Part shown: in pieces, positions 54,609 through 62,910 of the stretch
Layout of the letters: each line of letters opens with the position of its first letter
Numbering within the stretch: the stretch's first letter is position 1
Assembly: GCF_036322705.1 (NCBI RefSeq)
Contig: NZ_AP027270.1
Location: forward strand, 1,179,501-1,243,500
Reading direction: 5' to 3'
From: Maricaulis maris
Lineage (GTDB): Bacteria > Pseudomonadota > Alphaproteobacteria > Caulobacterales > Maricaulaceae
DNA length: 64,000 bases
The notes under the pieces: generated by a model
Database searches by the model: none
Told to the model about the DNA's origin: nothing
What the model saw: only the letters and a program-made list of their open reading frames with translations
Position numbers and translations under genes: made by a program

Positions 54609-55977
54609 TGTAAAGCGTATCCGCACCCTGCTGGGTGTGGCCCTGATTGCCCCGCTGGCAGCCTGTTCCACCGTTCCCAATCCGCTCGACCTGATCCCCG
54701 GGCGCGGTAATGGCGAGGACAATGAGCGCCTGAATGGCGATGCGCCGACCGATGGTCGCGTCTCCATCCTGAATTTCGAGCAGGGCCTCAGCCTCGATTC
54801 CGGCGACGCGGTTCATGTCGTTGATCTGCCGACCGCCTACGTCAACACGGTGTGGCCACAGCCCGGTGGCTATCCGACCAATGCGGTTCAGCACACCCAG
54901 GCCAGCGGTCCGCTGGACATTGCCTGGCGCCAGAGCTTTGGCAATGGCTCGGACAATGATCATCGCCTCAATGCGCGTCCTGTTATTGCCGGTGGCTTCA
55001 TCTATGTGATTGATGCCCGCGGTGAAGTCGTTGCGATGAACGCCGATACGAGTGCCGTCGCCTGGCGTCACCGGATCGAGGCAACCCGGAATTATGACCG
55101 GATGTCGTTCGGCGGTGGTCTCGCCTTCGACGGTGGCCGGCTTTACGTCCATACCGGTCTGAATTTCTTTGTCGCTCTTGACGCGGCGAGCGGCAGCGAA
55201 ATCTGGCGCTCTGAAACGCTGGTGCCGTTCCACGGTTCGCCGACGGTCGCCGATGGGCGCGTCTTCGTCTCGAGCGATGACAATGAGTTGCTGGCACTGG
55301 ATGCCGCCACTGGTCAGGTCCAGTGGACCTATCAGGGCATCGTTGAATCCGCGCGCCTCCTGACGACACCGAGCCCGGCCGTGCTGGGCGATATTGTTGT
55401 CGCGCCGTTCGCATCGGGTGAACTGATTGCCCTGCGGGTCCAGAATGGTAACCCGATCTGGCAGGACAGCCTGACCCGTGCGGGTGGCCTGACCGCCATG
55501 TCCGAGATCAATGATGTCGCGGGCAGCCCGGTTGTCGTCGACAACACGGTCTATGCGATGAGCCATTCGGGCCTGCTGGCAGCGATCTCCCTGCGGACCG
55601 GCGAGCGCATCTGGAGCCAGCCGGCCGGGGGCCTGCATGCGCCCTGGGTGGCCGGCGATTTCCTCTTCCTGACCACCAGCGAAGCCGAGATCGTCTGCAT
55701 CAATCGCCTCAATGGCGAGGTCTACTGGATCACCCAGCTTTCGCTGTTCGAGAATGCCCGCGAACGCAAGAACCGTCTGGCCTGGACCGGGCCGGTCATG
55801 GCCGGTGGCCGCTTGGTCGTGGCCTCCAGCCGCGGCGACATGGTGGTGCTCGATGCCTATACGGGCAACATCGTTTCTGAGCGTGATTTGCCGGGCGATG
55901 TGTTTGTCCCCCCTGTTATTGCCAATGAAACCGTATATGTCGTCACCGATGACGCGCGGATGATCGCGCTCCGCTAG
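54601..55977 (+). CDS. bamB: Outer membrane assembly lipoprotein BamB-like (PQQ beta-propeller)
   Basis: The 458-residue protein has a lipoprotein signal (LIAPLAAC, cysteine 22) and WD/PQQ-like propeller blades: GEVVAMNADTSAVAWRHRIE, NFFVALDAASGSEIWRSE, NELLALDAATGQVQWTYQG and others, about seven or eight. BamB supports BamA in outer-membrane protein insertion. The yfgM-bamB-der order supports the call. An N-terminal extension of about 80 residues precedes the blades. Confidence 0.9.
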   Translation: MIDVKRIRTLLGVALIAPLAACSTVPNPLDLIPGRGNGEDNERLNGDAPTDGRVSILNFEQGLSLDSGDAVHVVDLPTAYVNTVWPQPGGYPTNAVQHTQASGPLDIAWRQSFGNGSDNDHRLNARPVIAGGFIYVIDARGEVVAMNADTSAVAWRHRIEATRNYDRMSFGGGLAFDGGRLYVHTGLNFFVALDAASGSEIWRSETLVPFHGSPTVADGRVFVSSDDNELLALDAATGQVQWTYQGIVESARLLTTPSPAVLGDIVVAPFASGELIALRVQNGNPIWQDSLTRAGGLTAMSEINDVAGSPVVVDNTVYAMSHSGLLAAISLRTGERIWSQPAGGLHAPWVAGDFLFLTTSEAEIVCINRLNGEVYWITQLSLFENARERKNRLAWTGPVMAGGRLVVASSRGDMVVLDAYTGNIVSERDLPGDVFVPPVIANETVYVVTDDARMIALR

Positions 55978-55987
55978 GCGCAAACGC

Positions 55988-57460
55988 ATGACTGCTCACT
56001 TACCCCGCATTGCCGTCGTAGGACGGCCGAATGTGGGAAAATCGACTCTTTTCAATCGGTTGGCCGGGAAGCCCCTGGCCATCGTCGATGACCGGCCGGG
56101 TGTGACCCGCGACCGAAGAGAGGCGCGTGGGCGATTGGGCGATCTGCCGCTCCTGCTGATTGATACCGCCGGATACGACGACAGCGAGAAAGACGGGCTG
56201 GATGCAGAGATGCGCACCCAGACCGAAATGGCGATCCACGATGCCGATATCTGCCTGCTGCTGATCGATGCACGGGCCGGTGTCACGCCGCTGGATGTCG
56301 TCTTCGCGGACGTCATTCGCCGCTCTGGCAAGCCGGTGATCCTCCTGGCCAACAAGTGCGAAGGCAAGGCTGGCGAGAGCGGCCTGATGGACGCGTTCGA
56401 ACTCGGCATGGGGGAGCCGATCGCGTTCTCCGCCGCTCATGGTGCCGGTATCGGCGATCTTTACGATGCGGTGTTTACCGCGCTTGGGCCGATGGCCAAG
56501 GCGGCGCGCCGTATCCGTCAGGATGACAGCGACCCGCCGTTGCGGATCGCAGTGATTGGCCGACCCAATGCCGGCAAGTCGACCCTGATCAATACGCTGA
56601 TCGGTGAGGAACGCCTGATCACGGGACCCGAGGCGGGTATCACTCGCGATGCGATTTCGGTCGACTGGGTCTGGGACGGCCGTCGTGTCCGTCTGCATGA
56701 CACGGCCGGCCTGCGTCGCCGCGGCAAGGTCGCCGATCGTCTCGAGCGGATGAGCGCAGCGGATACGCTGCGCGCGGTGAAATTCGCCGAAGTCGTTCTC
56801 CTGATGATGGATTCCGGCCACCCGCTGGAGAAGCAGGACCTGCACCTGGCTGACATGGCTTACAAGGAAGGTCGTGCGGTCGCGATCGTGGTCTCGAAAA
56901 TGGACCTCGTTCCGCATCGCGAAGCCTATCTCAAGGAAATCCGTGTCGAGTTCGAGCGCCTACTGCCGCAGATGACGGGCGCTCCGGTGATCCCGATTTC
57001 CGCGCTGAAGAAAAAGGGTCTCGATGCGATCATGCCGACCCTGGCCAAGCTCCATGAAAACTGGGACGCCAAGGTCAAGACGCGTGATCTCAATGACTGG
57101 CTGCACGAGATGACAGAGCGTCATCCGCCGCCCGCCGTCAATGGTCGCCGCATCAAGCCGCGCTACATCACCCAGACCAAGGGCCGTCCGCCGACCTTCG
57201 TGATGATGTGTTCGCGCGCCTCGGACCTGCCGGAGAGCTATAAGCGCTATCTGGTCAACGGCCTGCGCGAGGCCTTCGAGCTGCCCGGTGTTCCGATCCG
57301 CCTGATCGTCAAGGCGGGCAAGAACCCCTATGTCGAAGGTGATCGCGGCGGTACCGGTACGGGCGAGAAGACGGGCAAGCCGTCTCATCCCAATCGTACG
57401 CCAGGCCGCCCGAAGGGGCAGCGTCAGGCGACCGGCCGGGCTGCCGCCCGCAAACCCTGA
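55988..57460 (+). CDS. der: Ribosome assembly GTPase Der (EngA)
   Basis: The 490-residue protein has two G domains in tandem, with P-loops VGRPNVGKSTLF and IGRPNAGKSTLI, G3 motifs DTAGYDD and DTAGLRR, and a C-terminal KH-like domain (VNGRRIKPRYITQTKGRPP). It is required for 50S assembly. The tail is basic and Gly/Thr-rich, a little longer than in E. coli. It starts 10 bases after bamB. Confidence 0.97.
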   Translation: MTAHLPRIAVVGRPNVGKSTLFNRLAGKPLAIVDDRPGVTRDRREARGRLGDLPLLLIDTAGYDDSEKDGLDAEMRTQTEMAIHDADICLLLIDARAGVTPLDVVFADVIRRSGKPVILLANKCEGKAGESGLMDAFELGMGEPIAFSAAHGAGIGDLYDAVFTALGPMAKAARRIRQDDSDPPLRIAVIGRPNAGKSTLINTLIGEERLITGPEAGITRDAISVDWVWDGRRVRLHDTAGLRRRGKVADRLERMSAADTLRAVKFAEVVLLMMDSGHPLEKQDLHLADMAYKEGRAVAIVVSKMDLVPHREAYLKEIRVEFERLLPQMTGAPVIPISALKKKGLDAIMPTLAKLHENWDAKVKTRDLNDWLHEMTERHPPPAVNGRRIKPRYITQTKGRPPTFVMMCSRASDLPESYKRYLVNGLREAFELPGVPIRLIVKAGKNPYVEGDRGGTGTGEKTGKPSHPNRTPGRPKGQRQATGRAAARKP

Positions 57461-57478
57461 CGGGCCTTGCCTGTCAGG

Positions 57479-58195
57479 CTAGCCTTCGAATTTCACGATA
57501 TCGCCATGGCGCGTGCAGTCGGCGCTGACCAGTTCGGCCAGCGTCGGCCACAGGGCTGACGGCTGCGACAGCGCGTTCGGATCCTCGCCCGGAAAGGCCT
57601 TGGCGCGCATCTGGGTGCGCAGGGCGCCGGGATAGACGATGTTGATCCGGAGCTTCTGATTGTTGACGTGCTCATGCGCCCAGCTTTGGACCAGGGCGTC
57701 GAGCCCGGCCTTGGACGCCGCATAGGGCCCCCAGAAGGCGCGCCGTGAGCTGGCGGCACCGGAGGAGATGAAGACGGCCCGACCGGCGTCAGAGGCCAGC
57801 AGGAGGGGCTCGAAGGCGCGGATCATGCGGGCCGGAGCCATCAGATTGACCCCGATCACTTCGTGCCAGGTTTTCGACTTCACCTGCGCGGCGGGAGTCA
57901 ACACGCCCAGCGCGCCGGCATTGGCAACCAGGATGTCGAGCTTTTCCCAGCGTTCTGTGATGATTCCACCGAGCTTCTCGATCCCGTCCTGGCTCATCAG
58001 GTCCAGCGGCACGAGGGTGCAGCTTCCACCGGCCTTGGTGATCTCGTCATCGAGTTCTTCGAGGCCGCCTGTGGTGCGCGCCGTGGCGATGACATGGGCC
58101 CCGGCCCTGGCCAGTTCGAGTGCCATGGCGCGGCCAATACCGCGCGACGCCCCACTCACCAGAGCGAGGCGGCCTTTGAGATCTGTCTGGGTCAT
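57479..58195 (-). CDS. Short-chain dehydrogenase/reductase
   Basis: The 238-residue Rossmann enzyme has the cofactor loop VSGASRGIGRAMA, NAG in VANAGALGV, the catalytic Ser in FISSGAASS and YAASKAG (Y, K). The substrate is unknown. Its ATG overlaps the purF stop (58192-58195), so it is the last gene of the purF transcript. Confidence 0.93.
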   Translation of the reverse strand: MTQTDLKGRLALVSGASRGIGRAMALELARAGAHVIATARTTGGLEELDDEITKAGGSCTLVPLDLMSQDGIEKLGGIITERWEKLDILVANAGALGVLTPAAQVKSKTWHEVIGVNLMAPARMIRAFEPLLLASDAGRAVFISSGAASSRRAFWGPYAASKAGLDALVQSWAHEHVNNQKLRINIVYPGALRTQMRAKAFPGEDPNALSQPSALWPTLAELVSADCTRHGDIVKFEG

Positions 58196-59673
58196 GCGTC
58201 CACCAGGAAGGAGAGCTGGAATTCCTTGGCCGAGAGATCACGATCATGATCGGCCAGAAGGGTCGGGTATTCGCCCGTGAAATAGTGATCCGCCAATTGC
58301 GGCGCCTCGTCATTGCGCGGTGCCCCGATCACGGCCTGGTAGAGGCCGTTGACGGTCAGGAAGCCGAGGCTGTCGGCTTCCAGCTTGGCGGCCATCTCGT
58401 CGACCGACATGTTGGCGGCGATGAGTTCGGCGCGGCCGGCCATGTCGATGCCGTAGAAGTCGGGGTGCTTGATCGGCGGGCAGGCAGAGCGGAAATGGAC
58501 CTCGGCCGCTCCGGCTTCCCGCATCATGCGCACGATCTTCAGCGACGTCGTGCCGCGGACAATCGAATCGTCAATCAACAGGACGCGCTTGCCCCGCACG
58601 ACAGCAGCATTGGCAGCGTGCTTGCGGCGCACGGACAGGTCGCGCCGGTCCTGGGTCGGCTGGATGAAGGTCCGCCCGACGAAGTGCGAGCGGATAATGC
58701 CCAGCTCGAAGGGAATGCCTGATGCTTCGGAAAAGCCGATCGCCGCCGGAACGCCGCTATCGGGCACCGGGATGATGACGTCGACATCGGCCGGGGTCTC
58801 GAGCGCCAGTTGGCGACCCATTTCCTTGCGGGCCTCGTAGACGCTGCGGCCTTCGATGACCGAGTCGGGGCGGGCGAAATAGATGTATTCGAAGGCGCAG
58901 ATCTGGGCCTTGCGGGCCGGTGCAAAGCGCTCTGAGCGCAAGCCATCCTCGTTGACGACAACGGCTTCACCCGGCTCGATCTCGCGCACGAAACGCGCAC
59001 CGACCATGTCCAGCGCACAGGTCTCGGAGGCAAAGATATAGGCATCGCCAAGGCGGCCCATCACCAGCGGGCGGATCCCGAACGGGTCTCGCGCCACGAT
59101 CAGCCGGTCATTGACGCAGGCGACGAAAGCGAAGGCGCCCTGAACCTGCTTGAGCGCCGACAGCACGCGGCTGGTCAGCTTGTTCTTCTTCGACAGGGCA
59201 GCAAGGTGGAGCACCACTTCACTGTCGGAGGTCGACTGGAAAATCTGGCCGTGATTGACCAATTCCTCGCGCAGGACGCGGGCATTGGTCAGATTGCCAT
59301 TGTGCGCCAGGGCAATGCCGCCGCCACGCACGTCGGCGAAGAGCGGCTGGACATTGCGCAGGACCGAGGCGCCTTGCGTGGAGTAGCGGGCATGGCCGAT
59401 GGCGACCCGTCCGGGCAGGCGCTGCGGCATGTCTGGTGAGGTGAAATTCTCACCGACCAGACCGAGATAACGCTCAATATGAAAACGCGACCCGTCATGG
59501 GTCGCGATACCGCAGGCTTCCTGGCCTCGATGCTGGAGCGCGTGGAGGCCGAGCGCCGTCAGGATGGCAGCATCGTCGGCGCCATATACGGCGAAGACGC
59601 CGCATTCTTCCTGGGGGCGATCACTCTCTGGATCGTAGGTCAGTGTCGCGGGAATGGCGCTGTGGTCGCTCAT
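58192..59673 (-). CDS. purF: Amidophosphoribosyltransferase
   Basis: The 493-residue enzyme makes the first committed purine intermediate from PRPP and glutamine. The nucleophile is C24 in QEECGVFAVYG, behind a 23-residue propeptide that must be removed. The PRPP loop is VLLIDDSIVRGTTS. The C-terminal CxxCFTG pair that binds [4Fe-4S] in the Bacillus enzyme appears absent (LADHYFTGEYPT), although the propeptide is kept. It follows cvpA with a four-base overlap. Confidence 0.96.
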   Translation of the reverse strand: MSDHSAIPATLTYDPESDRPQEECGVFAVYGADDAAILTALGLHALQHRGQEACGIATHDGSRFHIERYLGLVGENFTSPDMPQRLPGRVAIGHARYSTQGASVLRNVQPLFADVRGGGIALAHNGNLTNARVLREELVNHGQIFQSTSDSEVVLHLAALSKKNKLTSRVLSALKQVQGAFAFVACVNDRLIVARDPFGIRPLVMGRLGDAYIFASETCALDMVGARFVREIEPGEAVVVNEDGLRSERFAPARKAQICAFEYIYFARPDSVIEGRSVYEARKEMGRQLALETPADVDVIIPVPDSGVPAAIGFSEASGIPFELGIIRSHFVGRTFIQPTQDRRDLSVRRKHAANAAVVRGKRVLLIDDSIVRGTTSLKIVRMMREAGAAEVHFRSACPPIKHPDFYGIDMAGRAELIAANMSVDEMAAKLEADSLGFLTVNGLYQAVIGAPRNDEAPQLADHYFTGEYPTLLADHDRDLSAKEFQLSFLVDA

Positions 59674-60314
59674 CCATCGTCTTCCTGGTCATCCGTGGTC
59701 GAACCGATGAGGTCATCTAGGCGGTTTCGGTCCCGTCTGCCATAGGACGTGTCATTATTTCTTATTGTTTCTGCAATCGGGTCGCGCGCGCTACCGGGCA
59801 GGGGCGCGCTCGATCCGATTCGGGAACTCTCGGGCGCCAGCGTCTGCAGGGCTCGGGCGGTGGCGTTGACCAGCGGGTAGATGCGGGCCTCGCTGATGCT
59901 TGCGGGCGGTCGCCCGTTTTCCCCGAATGTCGCGGCCATGAAGATGACGCCGAGACCCAGCAGCACCAGACCACGGATCAGGCCAAAGGCGAATCCCAGC
60001 GTCCGGTCCACCACATTGACATCCTCACCCTTGGCCAGGCCGCGCGACAGTGAGCTCGTGACGAAGGTGACCGCCAGGTAGATGATGATGAAGACGACAG
60101 CGCCGATCGCCAGCGGGGCCAGCCAGTCCGGGTCGATCATGTCGCGCGCCGGTCCGATGAAGGCCGGCAAGGCCCAAAGCGTGGCCAGAGAGGCCGCCAC
60201 GAAGGCTGTCACCGAAAGCGCTTCACGCACGAAGCCACGAACCAGCGCCAGAAGCCCTGATGCCAGAAGGATGGTCAGACCGATGCCGTCAAAGGCGGTC
60301 AGTGATGAGTCCAT
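59670..60314 (-). CDS. cvpA: CvpA family membrane protein
   Basis: The 214-residue protein has four helices (for example GIGLTILLASGLLALVRGF and FGLIRGLVLLGLGVIFMA) and the family motif RGFVREALSV. The hydrophilic C-terminal 60 residues are charged. CvpA affects colicin V export and envelope tolerance. It is coupled to purF as in E. coli. Confidence 0.93.
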   Translation of the reverse strand: MDSSLTAFDGIGLTILLASGLLALVRGFVREALSVTAFVAASLATLWALPAFIGPARDMIDPDWLAPLAIGAVVFIIIYLAVTFVTSSLSRGLAKGEDVNVVDRTLGFAFGLIRGLVLLGLGVIFMAATFGENGRPPASISEARIYPLVNATARALQTLAPESSRIGSSAPLPGSARDPIAETIRNNDTSYGRRDRNRLDDLIGSTTDDQEDDG

Positions 60315-60328
60315 CGGCGCGACACTCC

Positions 60329-61705
60329 CTATTCGCCCGCCATTGCCCGGAGAGTCTGCACCAATTCGAGCGCCGTGGCCACGCCATCGACCCGGATCGG
60401 AGCGGTCTCGTCAGCTGCAGCCTGGGGGGCGATGGCCCGCGAGAAACCGAGTTTGGCGGCTTCCTTGAGGCGCGAATCACTGCGTCCGACCGGACGAACA
60501 TCGCCGGAAAGACTGATTTCTCCGTAAACGACGCCATCTGCGGGCAGGGCGACATCCAGTGCCGACGAGACGATCGCGGCGGCGACGGCAAGATCGGCCG
60601 CCGGCTCAGTGATCTTCAGACCGCCGGCCACGTTGAGAAAGATGTCGCGGCCCGCCAGTTCCACGCAGCACCGTGCTTCCAGGACGGCAAGAACCATGGC
60701 CAGCCGGCCGCTGTCCCAACCGACTACGGCCCGACGGGGTGTGCCGAAGGCCGCCGGCGCCACCAGGGCCTGGATTTCCGACAGGACCGGACGCGTTCCC
60801 TCCATGCCGGCGAAGACGGCCGCGCCGGGCGTATCGCCGCCGCGACCATCGAGGAAGAGCGACGAGGGGTTCATGACTTCCGCCAGCCCCTTGTCGCCCA
60901 TCTCGAACACACCGATCTCGTCGGTCGGCCCGAAGCGGTTCTTGACCGCGCGCAGGATGCGGAACTGGTGCGAGCGTTCGCCCTCGAAATAGAGCACGGC
61001 ATCGACCATGTGTTCGACCACGCGCGGCCCGGCGATCTGACCATCCTTGGTGACATGGCCGACGAGAATAACGGTGCAATTGCTCTTCTTGGCGAAGCGG
61101 ACCAGCTCCTGGGCGCAGGCCCGGACCTGGGCCACCGTACCGGGCGCCGCCGCAAGTTGATCCGACCAGACAGTCTGGATTGAATCGATGACGACAATGT
61201 CCGGCTTTTCTGCTTTCAGACCGTCAAGGATGTCGTTGAGCGCGGTTTCCGAGGCCAGCGAAACGGGCGCATCGGCGAGGCCAAGGCGTCGGGCCCGGCG
61301 CCGGACCTGATCGATGGCTTCCTCGCCCGAGACGTAGATGGCGCGGGCGTCGCTACGGGCGATCTGCGCCATCATCTGTAGGAGGAGCGTGGATTTGCCG
61401 ATACCGGGATCACCGCCCACAAGGATGGCCGAACCGGGGACCAGCCCGCCGCCGCACACCCGGTCCAGCTCACTGATACCCGATTGCAGACGTGCCGGTT
61501 CGGGGCTCTCGGAACCGAGATCGACCAGGTTCAGCCGCGCCGAACGCCCGCGCCGTTTGGCGGCGGTTGCCTGCGTGCCAAGCGGTGCCGACGGCGTTTC
61601 CTCGACCAGCGTGTTCCACTGGCCGCAGGCATCACAGCGCCCGGCCCATTTGGACTGAACCCCGCCGCAGGATTGGCAGACATAAGTGTTTTCGACGCGT
61701 GCCAT
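60329..61705 (-). CDS. radA: DNA repair protein RadA (Sms)
   Basis: The 458-residue protein has a C4 zinc finger (CQSCGGVQSKWAGRCDACG), a RecA-like ATPase (VGGDPGIGKSTLLLQ), the RadA-specific KNRFG in AVKNRFGPTDE and a Lon-like C-terminal domain (GVVYGEISLSGDVRPV). It promotes branch migration in recombination. It stands between alr and cvpA, all leftward. Confidence 0.96.
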   Translation of the reverse strand: MARVENTYVCQSCGGVQSKWAGRCDACGQWNTLVEETPSAPLGTQATAAKRRGRSARLNLVDLGSESPEPARLQSGISELDRVCGGGLVPGSAILVGGDPGIGKSTLLLQMMAQIARSDARAIYVSGEEAIDQVRRRARRLGLADAPVSLASETALNDILDGLKAEKPDIVVIDSIQTVWSDQLAAAPGTVAQVRACAQELVRFAKKSNCTVILVGHVTKDGQIAGPRVVEHMVDAVLYFEGERSHQFRILRAVKNRFGPTDEIGVFEMGDKGLAEVMNPSSLFLDGRGGDTPGAAVFAGMEGTRPVLSEIQALVAPAAFGTPRRAVVGWDSGRLAMVLAVLEARCCVELAGRDIFLNVAGGLKITEPAADLAVAAAIVSSALDVALPADGVVYGEISLSGDVRPVGRSDSRLKEAAKLGFSRAIAPQAAADETAPIRVDGVATALELVQTLRAMAGE

Positions 61706-61797
61706 TGGCTTTGATTCCCTTGCTCGGACACATTCAACCCGTCAGGGGTGACAGAACAAGTCACCGGCCAGTGCAAAAGGCTGCGCAGACGTTTTTC

Positions 61798-62910
61798 TCA
61801 GGGGCGGTAATCGCGGTCGAAGCGGATGCCAAGGCGGACCAGAAACTCGTAGGGTATGGTCGCGGCGCTCTGGGCCATGTCCTCGATATCAGCCCCGAGG
61901 AAGCTGACCGGGTCTCCCGGCTTGAGGGGGGCGCGCACGGCATCAATGTCCACGCAGATCAGATCCATCGACACCCGGCCCAGGATCGGAACCCGGGCCT
62001 CGCCAATCCGGCCAAAGCCGCCATTGCCAAAAGCCCGCAGCAGGCCGTCAGCATAGCCGGCAGCAACGGTTGCGACCCGGCGCGGGCCGTCAACGGTCAG
62101 GCTGGCGCCATAGCCGACCGTGTCGCCGGCGCGCAGGGTGCGGATCTGCAGGATCGGCGCCTCGATCGAGACAACCGGCTCAAACGGTGAGGGCTGACCG
62201 ACCGGTGGCATGCCGCCAAAAAGCGCGAGGCCGGGCCGCAGCACGTCATAGTGATAATCCGGCCCCAACACTGTTCCGGCCGAGTTGGAGAGGCTGGCCG
62301 GGATGGCGGGGAAGGCCCGGCGGATACGGTCAAAACGCTGCTGCTGACGCGCGTTGAGCGGATGGTCCGGGGCGTCAGCGCAGGCCAGATGGCTCATGAT
62401 CTGGCGCAAATGGAGGCCGTCCAGACGTGTCGGATCGGCGATCAGCGCGTCGGTCTCGTCGGCATCGAGCCCGAGGCGGCTCATCCCGGTGTCGAAATGT
62501 AGCGCGAAGGGCAGATCGGGTGCCTGTTGCCGCAACGCCTCGAGCTGACCGAGGTCATTGATCACCGGAAACAGTGACAGCGTGCGCAGCTCATCCAGCT
62601 CGGACGGCCAGAAACCGTTGAAGACGAAGATGTCCGCCGGTCGCTCGCCGAGCGCTTCGCGGACCTCGCGGGCTTCCGATGTATGGGCCACATAGAAACA
62701 GCGGCAGCCGGCATCGGCGAGGGTCGGCACGACCTCGGCCGCGGCAAGGCCATAGCCATTGGCTTTGACAACCGCTCCGACATGCGCCGTCGGGGCCAGG
62801 GATTGCAGCGTGGCGTAATTGCGTCGGATGGCCCCGAGATCGATGATCAGTCGCGGAGCCGGTCGGGCAGCAGTGCCGCGGTCGGGCTGGTCAGGACGGG
62901 GTGTCGTCAA
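61798..62910 (-). CDS. alr: Alanine racemase
   Basis: The 370-residue PLP enzyme supplies D-alanine for peptidoglycan. The PLP lysine is in AVVKANGYGLAA, the catalytic tyrosine in GDTVGYGASLT, and HFDTGMSRLGL and GRVSMDLICVD are family motifs. No ATG gives a sensible N terminus: the ATG at 62979 adds 23 odd residues inside dnaB. TTG 62910, which has GGAAA upstream, gives family length and overlaps dnaB by 20 bases. Confidence 0.93.
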   Translation of the reverse strand: MTTPRPDQPDRGTAARPAPRLIIDLGAIRRNYATLQSLAPTAHVGAVVKANGYGLAAAEVVPTLADAGCRCFYVAHTSEAREVREALGERPADIFVFNGFWPSELDELRTLSLFPVINDLGQLEALRQQAPDLPFALHFDTGMSRLGLDADETDALIADPTRLDGLHLRQIMSHLACADAPDHPLNARQQQRFDRIRRAFPAIPASLSNSAGTVLGPDYHYDVLRPGLALFGGMPPVGQPSPFEPVVSIEAPILQIRTLRAGDTVGYGASLTVDGPRRVATVAAGYADGLLRAFGNGGFGRIGEARVPILGRVSMDLICVDIDAVRAPLKPGDPVSFLGADIEDMAQSAATIPYEFLVRLGIRFDRDYRP

